NCBI RefSeq assembly: GCF_003473485.1
Contig: NC_053048.1
Location: forward strand, 36,762,755-36,826,754
Direction: 5' to 3'
DNA from: Medicago truncatula
Taxonomy: Eukaryota; Streptophyta; Magnoliopsida; Fabales; Fabaceae
DNA length: 64,000 nucleotides
Shown piece after piece: positions 1-12,286 of the stretch. Each line of letters opens with the position of its first letter. Position 1 is the stretch's first letter. Below the pieces are notes generated by a model. It saw only the letters and a list, made by a program, of their open reading frames with translations. It had not been told where the DNA came from and did not search any database. The position numbers and the translations under genes are program-made.

Positions 1-91
1 TCTCATAAAAATCAAGTCTTTTTGTTAGTAAATATTTTGTAGCATTTTTCTTAAATTCTTCCCTTTTTTTTTTTTTTTTTTTCCTTTATAG

Positions 92-916
92 GAAAAATCA
101 ACTTAAGAAAGTTTGTCAAGTACCAGTTGAGAGTCTCTCTTCAGATATATGGGCATGGAGGAAATATGGACAAAAACCTATAAAAGGGTCACCATATCCA
201 AGGTAAAAATTTAGTTTTTTTTGCCTTCAAATCATGAAGCATGGACACTCCTCCGATTAGACGTGTTTAGGTGTCGGACACGTGTCCGACACCGACACTC
301 ATAATCGCATTTATATGATTTTTTTTAATTATTAGATGTGTCGACGTAGCAGTGTCTGTGTGGTCTGTGCTTCATAGCTTGCAAATTTTGCTTAACAGAA
401 GAAAAATTTGAAGTAATTTTTTTCTTGTTTTTTTTTTGTTTGTGATTTAGGGGATATTATAGATGTAGCAGTTCAAAAGGGTGTTTAGCAAGAAAACAAG
501 TTGAAAGAAACAGAACAGATCCAACAATGTTCATAGTAACATATACATGTGAACACAATCATCCTGCTCCTACACACAAAAACTCTCTTGCTGGTTCAAC
601 AAGGCAGAAGCCATTAACACCTCCTCAAGGTGAAACAAACAAAGATCTTACAAAACCCTCTTCTCCTACTACCTCAGGAGGTGAAGAAGAGGTTCAAACT
701 CAAGGAGATAAGTCAGAAAGTAGAGAAGAAAAGGAAGATTCTTTGATGGATGATGAAGAAGGAGATGAATTTGGTTTATCTGATGTTGTTTTAAGTGATG
801 ATTTCTTTGAGAGTTTAGATGAATTTGGTTTCCCAGATCCATTTTCTTCTGCTATTTCAATTCCTAATTGGGTTGCTAATACTGCTGCTGCTACTACAGC
901 TGCTGGTGGTAGCTGA
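92..916 (+). CDS. WRKY transcription factor, group IIe (WRKY22/27/29-like), 3' part only
   Basis: Nuclear DNA-binding protein of the WRKY family, which binds W-boxes and in this subgroup is tied to defence and senescence signalling. Two exons are visible: 92-202 and 451-916 (stop TGA 914-916). The first visible base completes a codon from an exon left of the window, so the gene is partial at its 5' end. Exon 92-202 encodes WRKYGQK followed by PIKGSPYPR. The intron falls inside the Arg codon, the usual R-type WRKY position. Exon 451-916 continues with [11 protein letters not shown] and ends the zinc finger in HNH, giving C-X5-C and H-X-H, the group II pattern. The sequence [17 protein letters not shown] after the finger is diagnostic of group IIe. 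The C-terminal half is strongly acidic (Asp/Glu runs), a likely activation region, and ends in an Ala/Thr-rich tail. The family is certain; which member is less so. Confidence 0.93.
233..377. mobile_element. MITE-like element in the WRKY intron (TGAAGCA family)
   Basis: About 145 bp bounded by inverted ends, CATGAAGCA on the left and TGCTTCATAG on the right. The interior is built of GTGTCGG/CCGACAC motifs, including a near-palindrome around 270-300. Related copies lie at 14411-14570, 45626-45837 and, more degraded, 46290-46405. No TSD was resolved. Confidence 0.6.
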
Positions 917-3008
917 TTTGTTTTGTAGCAGTGATGATAAGTTACTTTTTCTTTGCTTTTTCATTGAAGAGAATAGGAACTTTTTGTTTTTGTTACTCCT
1001 TTTTGTTTGTAGAGAAAATGGAACATTTTAGAGGAATCTTTGCTAACAATGGAAGTGTAGTATAGTAGGGAGGAACTAGTAGGAACATAGATTAGCATTT
1101 TACTTGTCTATGTTAATCTTGTTAAATTTGATTGGATGATTATTAGGCATTTATTAATACTTACATACCTTGGTAATGTAAAGTCATTTTATTTTATTTT
1201 ATTTTAGAATCTTTTGTCAATTGTTATTTTAGCTAAGATTTTGTTGGGGCATCACAACTTCATAAGAATACAAAATTTGCTTTTTAAGGTTTGTCATAAA
1301 TTTTGAAGTGCAAGTTAACTCTACAAAACAATCTTGCACATTGACGATCTCGAGTCCTTGCAAATAAGAGATCTTTGCTTTCTCCTAAATTATAATCTTG
1401 CAAATAAGAGATCTTTGCTTTCTCCTAAATTATAATGTTGGTGACCATTGTATTGAGATCAGAGTGTTAAAAGTTTAAATTTGTATATTTTTTTAAAAAT
1501 TGTTTAAAATTTAGACGGTCCAAACGGTCACCGATATTGTGATCACATGAAAGCGTGAAGTTTTTTGTAAAAAAACAAATGAGCGAGTAGAGTTTCTTAT
1601 TGAAATAATCCAAATTCTTACTCTTTTTCTCTTCTCTCCAATAAATGGTGAAGATTTTAGTGGACCTTAGGTCACATGAGATGATTTATTCCATTTGCAC
1701 AAATGAATTCTCTCAATTTTTTTTTTAAAAATTATGTTTTTCTCTCGTTTCTAATTGATGATGGAGATTTCAATCGATCTTCATGTCACATATGAGAGGA
1801 TCCACTCCTTTACCTAGACATATCTCTAATTAATGAGATTTGACTTTTCTCATATATTTTAGTGATTTCTTTAAATATGTCGTATTTATTTTCTTTCTGT
1901 GAGTTTTGATGTTAGACTCTTTAATAAAAGAAAGAGAAATGTGTTTTCTAATGACAAATGTCCCGCATTTATATATCATGTTTTTATTTGGATAGGTTAC
2001 ATATGGCATGTTAAAAAAGATTACTACCCCTTAACCCTAACCAGAATTTAAAAACTTAATTATGCTTAAATTGAGTTGGAATATAAATCGGCAAAGCACT
2101 TTGGTTGACATTTTTTATTTTGCAATGATTAATATTTCATGACTATGATATAAAGGTTCCATTCCTTTGTTGTTTATTGGGTATTTATTCCAATAGTACT
2201 ATGCACGATTACAAATAGTAGTGAACCATTTTGGGGACCCAAGAAGGGTTAAGGTAATGAAAAGAATTAGATTCCATGGTCCATATTCATTCTGGCTCTT
2301 TTCAATATATACTTGTTCTGTTAGAACAAAAGTATTTCACGTCTATCCCATGTCTTCCCAAGAAAGAGACACGATGGTTTGAAGTTAACAAGTCAGTCTC
2401 AACAATTAGTGGATGTGCTATTTGCCTGGCTCCAAATAAACAAGAATAATGCATGTCATGCCTAGTGGAATGAGTCAATTAATATGCAAACTTATCTTTG
2501 CTGAAAATGAAATAAAAATTCAATTGAGAGATGTGTGTGCATACCATCTTTTACAGTAAGGATAAGTCACATGATTGATTCATCTTAAAGAGATATGAAT
2601 TTGCAATTATTATCCATGGAAATGATTCATTTCACACAATTTGATCGATTTTGATTATATGATTAAAACAGTGATTTTTTTTTTTAGGAGCTAGTGACGG
2701 AAAAAATGTTCAAAAGTTGATTTTTATTTTTGACAAAGTTCACTTATTGATTGCTGATCAATGGTCACCGGGCATTTTTACAAATGGTAAACCAGTTGTG
2801 ATACTTGGACGTGCATATAATGATATACAAGTAGCCCGACTCTTGTAAGTAGCTCGTTTGATGAACTAAAGAACTTTGAATAAGAAGATTTAAGAAGGAG
2901 ATTTAAGTTTGATATCGCTGGAAACTAACATTTCTCTTTCGTTTTAACATGCTAACTAACAATTTGTCTATAAAAAATAAAAATAAAAATTTAATTGCTA
3001 TAAATATT
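917..3008. other. Intergenic: WRKY 3' UTR and AT-rich spacer
   Basis: The first ~280 bases are the likely 3' UTR of the WRKY gene, with a run of ATTTT near 1187-1207. A perfect 40-bp tandem duplication lies at 1357-1436. No ORF with recognisable coding character was seen in the rest. Confidence 0.6.
1357..1436. repeat. Perfect 40-bp tandem duplication (2 copies)
   Basis: Positions 1357-1396 and 1397-1436 are identical (unit begins CTTGCAAATAAGAG and ends AAATTATAAT). The two copies abut exactly, so this is a recent local duplication, probably by replication slippage or patch repair. Confidence 0.95.
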
Positions 3009-3016
3009 AATGTAAG

Positions 3017-3060
<44 letters not shown>
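3017..3060. repeat. (AT)n microsatellite, left of foldback element
   Basis: Uninterrupted alternating AT that directly abuts the foldback element at 3061. The same dinucleotide tract resumes at 3871 on its other side. Confidence 0.95.
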
Positions 3061-3062
<2 letters not shown>

Positions 3063-3864
3063 GATAGGATCAAATGACACTATGGTGTCAAAATTAGTTT
3101 GACACCAAATCTTATCCATTCATTTCATTTCATCCAAAGGCTTAAAACTATCACCAAATTAATTAACATACATCAAATACTCTCTATCACCTAATTAAGA
3201 AACATATTTATCATCATTAATTCATAATTAAACAATACCTTCTTGTTTTTGGTAGATTCAAACTCTTTTTATTTTCCCCTAATTTTTTTCTTTTGGCCAT
3301 AAGCACAAACTCAAACTTTATAATTTTTATAAAATCATGATAAATCTTAATTAAGTTAAACATGAGACACAAGGAGTCCTCTAAAAAAATTAGACCTATG
3401 AGTGACAAAATAATCTAATTAGCATGAACAATTCAAGAATCATTTGTCGAGCTTGTTGATATTGTTTAATACAATTTAATTAATTATTAAAAAAATATGA
3501 GTATATGAGATAAAGACAAAGAAATATCATTGATGGTGATGATAACTCAAACAACCATAGGTATATGAGTTAAACCATTCATTTTATAAAAAAGTTTAGA
3601 AAAGAAGTTTGAGTATGATTATAGAAATCTGAGAAAATTTATAAATTTGGGGAAATAAAAAAGAGGAACAAATAAATTTGGGGAAATAAAAATGAAATGT
3701 TTGATTATAAATTAATGATGATAGATATTTTTTTTAATTAGGCGATTGAGAGTATTTGGTGTATATTAATTAATTTGGTGATAGTTTTAAGCCTTTGGAT
3801 TAAATAAAATGAATGGATGAGATTTGATGTCAAACTAATTTTGACACCATGGTGTCATTTGATC

Positions 3865-3869
<5 letters not shown>
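3061..3869. mobile_element. Long-TIR foldback MITE inserted in an (AT)n tract
   Basis: The left end (TAGGATCAAATGACAC...) and the reverse complement of the right end (TTAGGATCAAATGACACC...) align for about 140 bases at roughly 90% identity. The similarity weakens but continues to about 175 bases per arm (3061-3235 and 3690-3869). The ~450-base centre is AT-rich and has no credible ORF. Both flanks are (AT)n, consistent with insertion at a TA-type target. It is non-autonomous; the superfamily is not assigned. Confidence 0.85.

Positions 3870-3870
<1 letters not shown>

Positions 3871-3930
<60 letters not shown>
3871..3930. repeat. (AT)n microsatellite, right of foldback element
   Basis: About 60 bases of alternating AT immediately after the foldback element, the presumed continuation of the tract interrupted at 3060. 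Confidence 0.95.
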
Positions 3931-3933
<3 letters not shown>

Positions 3934-4340
3934 GATATCATAAATTATTATTGAATACATACGTAAAATAAATACCCCTATAATGCATGCAAAACTTGAG
4001 AGCTAACATTACATGTGGCCACCCTTACTAGAGTATGGACACCAATATTAACCTTAAGAAATCTAAATTCACCTTGTCATAGATATTTTACTTATTCAAT
4101 CTTGAGAGCAACCAACCTCTCCCACCTTTCCTTTAGTTTTACTCTTCATGTAATGAATGACATCAAAAGTTGATTAAGTTTCTCAACACAAAAGCTTATT
4201 GAGTTTCTAAAATGCACTTATACAACACCACTTTAAGCTTATTTTCAAGGGTTTTAGAAATATCTTAATACATCACATTATACACGTATCTTATAAATAT
4301 GGATGATTATTATTATAATACTTAAGTATAAGGACAAAGA

Positions 4341-4377
<37 letters not shown>

Positions 4378-4379
4378 TT

Positions 4380-4500
4380 AAATAGTCTAGTGGCTGAATC
4401 TCACACATTTTATATATGGAGAAATTGAGTGTCTGAAATTTGAACTATGGCCTATGCATATAATATGTAATATCCTTACCAACTGAGCTAAGACTGCGGA
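4380..4500 (-). mobile_element. tRNA-derived SINE-like unit (degenerate)
   Basis: On the minus strand the sequence TAGCTCAGTTGGTAAGG (A-box type, plus-strand 4474-4490) precedes a GCATATAATATGTAATATCC spacer. The B-box region near 4435-4455 is degraded. It belongs to the same family as the units at 5755, 7334, 29332, 35063 and 60768. Confidence 0.55.
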
Positions 4501-5754
4501 GATAGTGAGATGTATCTTTACCTAATGTTTCATGTGTGATGAGATCGATTGGGAAAATCTTATTGTTTGGGACAATCCACATCGTGCGACTCTAAAATCT
4601 AAGGTATTTGAAATCTTATTGATTAAAATTGTGATGAACGACAATCCAATAGCAAAATAACGGATTTGGATAACACATAGTTAGTTTATTGTGTTGTTGT
4701 CGATTATAGTCGGTCGATCTTGAGTCAATGGTGACGATTACTATTTAACAATAATTTAGTAAAAGTGTAATGTGAAATGACTAATCTTAAAGTTTAAGAG
4801 TGGGATCTTTTGACATAAGGGGAACAAAAAAATAGAATGCATAAATGCGATTTTTTTTTTATAAGAATTTTAAACAGGATCATTTAACTGCCTTTTAGAA
4901 ATCAACATCGAAGTTGTACCCAATCCAGCACTCTATTTGAAAAGCTAGAGGGAATCACTTTTAAAAAAGAGTTTCATCATCACATTTTAAAATAGAGAAA
5001 TGTTAACTTATGCCTTTAGATACAAATTTAGTAGTCATATGTAGAAATTTATTTTTGGAAATTATGTATTCAATATCTTAAAAAGTTAAAAACTTATTTT
5101 TTCAATACAAAATTTATGTTTTAATTCTTTTTTTAGATTTTTAACTTGTGCCTTTGGACACAAACATAAACATGACTCTTTAAAATAATGTGATGTGATT
5201 CCAAGTTTTAGTGTGAAATGTTGAGAATTCCGTCAATTATGGGGCAAGGAATTTACCATCAACATTCTTATCACTCATCATCATGTCAAAGTTGGCGGAA
5301 AGTTTATGCTTTTAGAAAACACAATTTTTTTTTTCTTACGAGAAAAACACAGTTGCTTAAAAATACAATTGCTTAATTAATATGATATATGATGTGATAC
5401 ATGTAAATATTTGAATGCAAGTATGTAGTTACTAATTGTTGTGCTTATGTGTCTAGAAGTTATAACTCAACTAAAAAATATTAAAATTGTAAAATTGGAC
5501 GTTATGATTTGAATTCGAATCCAGAACCTTACATATTTGTGTGAGTTTAACTTCACCTAAGACAAAAAAAAAAAAAAAATTGTAGTGCTTATGTGTTGCC
5601 GTGTTGGCAATGACATTTATTTTTCAAACTCCGTCCAGTTACTTTCATTATTCACTTGATTATATTTTGAATTTTCTTGATAATAATTTAACTTCATTTG
5701 AGTTAAAAAAAGAAAAGGTAAGTAGTTACGAGTTTGATTTTTTTTTTTTGTCAA

Positions 5755-5873
5755 GTAGTCTAATAATTAGAGCTCACACGATTAAATTGTGGAGAAGTGG
5801 AGTGGCCGAGGTTCGAACCCCGACCCCTATATATAATATGTAATATCCCTACCAACTGAGCTAAGTTCACAAG
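5755..5873 (-). mobile_element. tRNA-derived SINE-like unit
   Basis: Read on the minus strand it has GTGAACTTAGCTCAGTTGG (A box), a spacer of ATATTACATATTATATA type, and then GGGGTTCGAACC (intact B box). The anticodon arm is not tRNA-like, so this is a pol III-type SINE relic and not a tRNA gene. Confidence 0.65.
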
Positions 5874-6837
5874 GATTATAAGTTTGATTTCTACTGGAGG
5901 CATATTGAAAGCAAAACAAACAACAAAAACTAACCATAGAGGATTAGAGAGAAAACATTGGTCCACACTTGTTTTGTAAGGATATTCGTTACAACTGTTT
6001 TCACGTTATCCGTACTTGTGTTATTTGAAATGAGATTAATTCTTGGATTTTTTCGTCAAAATTGCAACTTTTAGATCGCATTCAACTTTATTCATGACGG
6101 TGGCTTGAAGCTCATAAGTTGTTCTATTTTTTGATTTTAATATGTGGTGGCTTAATTTTATCCTTCTATTTGTATGGGATATTCTACCATGTGAAATTTA
6201 TTTTCTTTTGTTTTCTTGAACACTTTTAATCCGTTGTCCTCTTAAAAAAAAAAGTCAAATCAATTTTGAATATTTTGTTGGTTTATTCTCTGCTATTGAA
6301 TTGGGAAATACTTCGGTCATAAAATTCCTTTGGAAGACCCATGTAAAAAGGTACTAAAAGAAACTAATATAACCAAAAAGTTGATGGAAATTGTGATAAA
6401 AGAAATTTGTCATAAAATTTGTGTTAATTTAATTTTATTAGTTCTAAAAATGCATCGGTCATACCATCTAGCATGTTCTCTTTATCATAATAGTTTACTA
6501 TAAATTCTCACAGCAACACCTTTTTTTTTTTTTTGAAGACACACCAACACATATTTTGAAAAATGAAAATATTTTTAGTAATTTATCAAGTTTTAATTTT
6601 TCTTGAAAACCAATTCTACAAGGAAGCAAGCTAATTCTTTCAAGCTCGTAAAAAAGTTACCAAAAAAAAAAAAAAAAAAACTCAAAAACGTGTTCAGGTG
6701 TGGGTATAATTGAACTCTTTTGCAACCTCATGATGTTGACATGCCTTAAAAACATTACAAACCTACAATAATGATCTTGTGGGCAAATACCAAACTTAAT
6801 TTAAAAGATGAATGAGGCGTCCCTTGCCAAAAGCATA

Positions 6838-6976
6838 CTCCCTCCTATCACGGAAAACAACCTTTGAAGTATATTGAATAATTAATGTATCTAACTCATA
6901 AATGTGACCAAATATATTAATTATTCAATGTATCTAAAAATTTGTTTTTTTTGCTTATATATGTGATTGGAGGGAG
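6838..6976. mobile_element. Stowaway-like MITE
   Basis: The ends are CTCCCTCC and GGAGGGAG, each preceded or followed by TA (TSD at 6836-6837 and 6977-6978). The two halves form an imperfect palindrome around an ATTAATGTATCTA-type core. Confidence 0.8.
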
Positions 6977-7126
6977 TATATAATTAATGTATGATTGAGA
7001 TTATGGTGAGTATATTAGAATTATGGTGATTCTGTGAACTTTGTAGGAGCTACAAAGTTTAATTTATGAAAAATTATGATGGATCATCGTGATTATAAAT
7101 ATACTCACCATAATACAAAACATATA

Positions 7127-7271
7127 CTCCCTCCGTTTTTAAATATAAGTAAAATTGACTTTTTTGGTTCATTCAATTAATGACGTATGTGGTCTATAAT
7201 ATGAATCACATACATCATTAATTGAATGAACCTAAAAAGTCAATTTTGCTTATATTTTCATACGGAGGGAG
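7127..7271. mobile_element. Stowaway-like MITE, near-perfect hairpin
   Basis: A 145-bp element beginning CTCCCTCCGTTTTTAAATA and ending with its inverted copy (CGGAGGGAG). It is flanked by TA at 7125-7126 and 7272-7273, the Tc1/mariner-type target duplication. Almost the whole element can fold into one hairpin. Confidence 0.88.
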
Positions 7272-7333
7272 TATATGGTAAATAATCATGGTCCCTTTAG
7301 AACAGTAATATTTGTTTTGAATTTTTTTTTTTT

Positions 7334-7410
7334 TGTGGTGGTTGGGGTTTGAACCCCAAACCTTGCATACATTATGCATTATTCATACCAACTGAGCTAA
7401 GTTCACGAGG
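7334..7410 (-). mobile_element. tRNA-derived SINE-like unit
   Basis: The minus strand carries GTGAACTTAGCTCAGTTGG, then an AATGCATAATGTATGCAAGG spacer, then GGGGTTCAAACCCC (B box), ending in a CCACCACAAAA-type tail. It is about 75 bp long, one of the best-preserved copies of the family. Confidence 0.68.
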
Positions 7411-8100
7411 ACTGTTTTGAAATAATTAAAGCATCTAGATGAAAGGAAATCTTTGCAAAATATCCCTTAATTTTTATTGATCAAATAAGCAATAATAACA
7501 TCTTGTGAAGAAAGCATAATAACATATGCTTATATAGGAAACTACAAACTCATGCTTATATTGAAAACTACCATAGATGGAATGCAAGTGATCGAATTTA
7601 AGTGAATTAATAAGTTTTTGTAAAATGGGTTGAACATAAGCGGAGACTATAGCTATTTTTTAATATGGAGTCCAAATCGCTACATTTTAGAAGTTAATGG
7701 GTGAAAATGCCTTTAAATCTAATATTTATTCACGATTCCATTGATTAAATCACATTTGTATCATCTTGTTTTATTCAACTTCTTCATCTCTCTCGTTCCA
7801 CAATTTGTGTATCATCTATCTCTAAAGATAATGACAGAATATCAAAAGATAGATAAAGATGAAGAGACTGGATGAAAGAAGACATTCAAACCATATCCAA
7901 TGTTCAATTGAATTTTAAAATATTGATTAATATAATTTTTATTTTTGAAGGGATACAATATTTTTTTTAATATCCATAATAATTGTTTGAGCACCATTTC
8001 TCATTAAAATTAAAATCCCCAACAAAAATCACACACCGTTGGATGAACATTTTAAATTTGATCTTACAATCGTTGACTCTCATCATCATCACCTCACACA
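7411..8100. other. Upstream region of the iminopeptidase gene
   Basis: AT-rich spacer and presumed promoter/5' UTR of the gene starting at 8101. I see no second gene and no single convincing TATA box. Confidence 0.5.
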
Positions 8101-11100
8101 ATGTTGTTATCACACGCGCCACCACTATCTTTTCTTCTCACCACATTGCTCCATTTTCATCCTCGTCACTCTTCTCGCGCTTTATCATCAATCCCTCTTT
8201 TCTCAAAACCTCTTACACTCTCCCTTTCACGACGGAGCTCACGCATTCAAATGAACGGAGTAACCATCGCCACCGTTGACTCCTCCACCTCCTCGCCGGA
8301 TCATGTCACCGGAGATTGGTTCTCCGTACCTTCACTTCGTCTTCGTGATCACAGATTCACTGTCCCTCTCGATTACTCTCAAGGCCCACAGTCTTCGTCT
8401 AAGATCACCGTTTTCGCTCGTGAAGTTGTTGCAGGTAATAGTAGTTACAATCTCAACCATATAATTATTTCCCTTGAATTCATACTTGCATGACGTTTTC
8501 ACTTTATTTGAATTTTTGAATAATTGTATCGAATATTGTGTTATCTGGAACCGAATCCAAATTATTGGATTCTGAGTAACTCAGTGCTTGATAGCTTTTT
8601 AGATTATATATTGTAGTTTCCTTAAAAAAAAAAAGATTATATATTGTAGTTTTGATACTGTCTTTTTTTTTTTGTGAAGAGAATCCAAATCATTTTTGTT
8701 CATGTTGGAAATTAAGGTGAGTTTGACAGAATCACATGGTGCCACAATGATTTTGTTGAAGCTCGAAAGTGTAACTTTTGTCAAAATCATGTTTTAACTG
8801 CTTGGGACTTTTATCACTTGAGGTTGAAATTTCAAATTTATAACAAGGCCTAGGTGTCATAAAGTGCGAGTTCGCTTACTTTTTATCTAAATTAAGTTTG
8901 TTTCCTTATGGAACTATGGGGCATATATTCGGATCAAAAGAGATTATTTGAGTCGCTTTCAGGAAAGATATATATATTATCTTTACAGCTATATAATTGG
9001 GATGATTTGCCTCGGATGAGGACATGGCAGGTAGTTGACATGAGTTTGTTTCGATAGGCAATATGGCTTTGGATGGTTTTGCTGGTGAAATTTGGTTCCC
9101 AGTTTCATATGACATACGGTACAATTGTTATATTTCTGTGAGGAATGTGGGTGTCATATAGACGTGGATCATGCATTAAATGATGGAATATCCTATGTTT
9201 CGGTGCTGGCAAACTGTATCTATGCTCTAGTGTTAACTAGAAATGGTTAGTATGATGGTAACTAGCGCAAGCAACATTGCATTCCTCAAGTCCAGAATCA
9301 TAAAGATTTCTTTGGTTCATACTGTTTTAAGTTTTGATTTTAATTCCTCAGCTAAATTCAGTTTTTAATCAGCCACATAGAAAATTTTGTGCGATAAGTA
9401 GTAATTTTTTAGACTGCCCGATGGATGAGCACCTGTGCTTAATCTTGTGAATCACCCCCTTCATCACGTTGGCATTTTTGCTTTATAAGTCTTTTGTTTT
9501 GTTGCAGTTGGAAAAGAAGAGCAAACATTGCCATATTTACTATTTTTGCAAGGTGGTCCTGGGTTTGAGTGCCGACCGCCAACTGAATCTAGTGGATGGA
9601 TTCAAAAAGTTTGCGAACAGTTCCGTCTCATCTTAATGGACCAGGCATGTTTTTATGGACACTTGTATTGTGCCTTTATCTTTTTCGTTGTGTGATAACT
9701 TTATGAATGATCTGTTCCATTACTTATGTACTTCTCTGCAGCGAGGAACAGGCTTATCAACTCCTTTGTCTGTGTCATCAATGTCACAATTCAAGTCTGC
9801 ACAGGACTTAGCTGACTTCTTAAAATATTTTCGAGCTGATAGTATAGTAAAGGATGCAGAGTTTATTCGAGTTCGCCTTGTTCCAAATGCTGGACCGTGG
9901 ACAATTTTGGGGCAGGTATTCACATAATTGTTTTCTCATGGTATCGGTGCGAGCTGCTGATTTTGATACCATAGTCGTTAGCATTGCTATAGGGATTATC
10001 TTCTTTCTTGATTTGTGAGCATGTGGTTTGAAATGATTTTGTAATTTGTACCCTTGAAGCTAATTTAATCTTGAAATTCAATGACTTACTATACTTGTGT
10101 TCTTTTTAAACTATGGCAGAGTTACGGTGGATTTTGCGCAGTCACATATTTGAGTTTTGCACCACAAGGACTGACGCAAGCCCTTCTGACCGGTGGAATT
10201 CCTCCAATAGGACAGGGATGCACTGCAGATTCAGTATACAGAGCATGCTTTGAGCAAATTATGCATCAAAATGAGAAGTACTATAAAAGATACCCTCAGG
10301 ATATCAAAATTGTTCAAGAACTTGTTAACTATTTAGCTGAACAAGAAGGAGGAGGGGTAATTATCTGTCTCACACTTTTTTCTTATTGTTATCGTAGATG
10401 GAAGTATTAGCCAAGTTTGTTCAATTCCTTATTTCCATTTCTCTTTGCATAGCATAGGTGGCCCTTCCTTCTGGGGGCATCTTAACCCCAAGAGGGCTGC
10501 AGACTCTTGGTCTCTCTGGCTTAGGATCTGGAGCTGGTTTCGAGAGCATGCACTATATGTAATGCGTAATAATTACCTTGTGTTTTTTACAACTATCTTG
10601 AACACAAATTAATCTCTCATGTTTTCTTCCCTACCTTTCTAGGTTTGAGAGAGTGTGGGATCCTACTTTAGTTCCGGGATCACCTAAGAGAATAAGTCAC
10701 TACTTCCTAAATGCTGTAAGAAAATCTTTATTGTGATTACAAATACTCAATTTCAAGTTTCCTTTTGAAAACCGACCTCCAATTTTTGTTCTATGCAGTT
10801 TGAAAGCTCGATATCTGTTGAGACAAATCCACTGTATGCTCTTCTACATGAATCCATCTATTGTCAGGTAAAACTTCTTTTGAGTTGCTCTTGTATGCAA
10901 CTATTGTGAAAGTCTAGGCTGATAGGTAAAGACACACGCATGATTTTATATTATACTATTGTCAACATGTCTCACATCTAACTAAGTATCCTTTGTCTCG
11001 AAGTATTAACAATGCTTAGGCTTACCTGCCTTGCGCTAAAATTTAACTTTTTATCAGAAGAATGAGAGCATCAAAGATTGAACTCTGGACCACTCGGTCA

Positions 11101-12286
11101 CAGGGGCTCTGATACCATGTCATGAACCGCTAACCTGAAATTCTAATATTGTTGGGTAACGGCATACAAATAGTTTTATATTATATCTCTAACATGCATG
11201 ATCTGTTGTTCTCCCTCGACACTGCTCTCAGGGTTCTGCTAGTAAATGGTCTGCCAATAGAATAAGGACTGAAGTTGAAGACAAATTTGATGCAATTAAA
11301 ACTGCTAAAGAAGGACTCCCTGTACTTTTTACAGGAGAGGTAGAGTATAAAGAATCTCATTTTATTTTATTTTTACTATTCACAAAGCATCTTTACTTTC
11401 TGCATAATTATTACATTGGTAATGTGCTGTCTTGTTTTGATTCTTCCACATATGCCAAAACTGATACTTGGACATACTTCAATCATAAAATATGGTAATA
11501 CACTGGAACAAGGTTGAATTATGGAGACCTGTAGCCAAACATAGACTTTATAACTTCATCATAATTAATATGAAATCATTCAAGCCTTTCATGTCTCTGC
11601 AATTGCAGTCGGCTTATGCAGGCATTGAATGAAATATGGTTTTGATTTGGTTACAATTGACATGCATGTGTTTGGTGCGAAGCATTATGCATGAATTTTA
11701 TTTTCCATACAGGCAATTATTAACTATACTAAATCAAAGCTAAATCTATATGTTTCCTTTTATTTACTATCATGATTACCAAATGCTTATCATGTTCTTT
11801 TTCATTTCTTATATAGATGATTTTCCCATGGATGTTTGATGAGATTCATGCCTTGAAACCGTTCAAAGATGTAGCTCATATACTGTCCGAGAAGAAGGAT
11901 TGGCCCCGATTATATGACATTCAGGCTTTGAACAACAACAAGGTAGTTCCCTCCGCACTCTCATTATATTTAGCACTCTATTCTTTGAAGTTATAACTGA
12001 AACATCTTTAATAATTGAATATGTTTATCAAGGTGAAATCCAATCTCCAAGTTTTTCTGTTAACATATTTCATATCATACTATGATCACAGGTACCTGTT
12101 GCAGCCGCCGTTTATTATGAAGACATGTATGTGAATTTTAAACTGTCGAAGGAAACAGCTTCTCAAATAGCTGGGATCAGGCTATGGATAACTAACGAGT
12201 TCATGCATTCTGGCTTGCGTGATGACGGGGGAAAAGTTCTTGATCATTTGTTGGGAATGTTAAATGGAAAGAAACCTCTATTTTGA
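8101..12286 (+). CDS. Proline iminopeptidase-like alpha/beta hydrolase (peptidase S33), organelle-targeted
   Basis: Predicted serine aminopeptidase removing N-terminal proline (S33 family; close to Arabidopsis At3g61540 as I recall it). Ten exons: 8101-8434, 9508-9644, 9742-9915, 10120-10356, 10458-10558, 10643-10715, 10799-10867, 11232-11339, 11817-11942 and 12092-12286. All joins keep frame and give 517 residues. Residues 1-50 are rich in Ser, Arg and Leu with few acids, like a plastid or mitochondrial transit peptide. A start at Met51 (8251) would remove it, so I chose 8101. The oxyanion motif is QGGPG (126-130), then DQRGTGLS, then the nucleophile elbow GQSYGG with Ser216 just after the exon 3/4 junction. 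Likely Asp464 and His492 (MHSGLRD) complete the triad. Intron 2 begins with GC instead of GT. Intron 7 holds a copia relic. The family is certain; substrate preference is inferred. Confidence 0.93.
11040..11205 (-). mobile_element. Ty1-copia fragment with initiator-tRNA-Met primer-binding site, in intron 7
   Basis: On the minus strand TGGTATCAGAGC lies at 11106-11117. This is the usual plant copia PBS, complementary to the 3' end of tRNA-iMet. It is preceded by ...GTTCATGACA, which fits an LTR ending in CA. Only the LTR end and a short leader piece are present, with no coding domain, so this is a fossil truncated on both sides. Confidence 0.65.

Larger units (their letters stand above)
3931..6837. 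other. Intergenic repeat-rich spacer
   Basis: It holds a third (AT)n tract near 4344-4373, two SINE-like units (4380-4500 and 5755-5873) and poly-A/T runs near 5560-5580 and 6520-6535. The ORFs in it are short, low-complexity and unlike any protein family I recognise. Confidence 0.55.

Noticed and set aside
527-1031. Open frames read as separate genes after the WRKY exon
   Set aside because: 527-916 is the terminal WRKY exon read from an internal Met; 819-1031 is another frame over its 3' end.
3217-3408. 63-codon frame inside the foldback element as a transposase
   Set aside because: Too short, AT-driven composition, no transposase motif.
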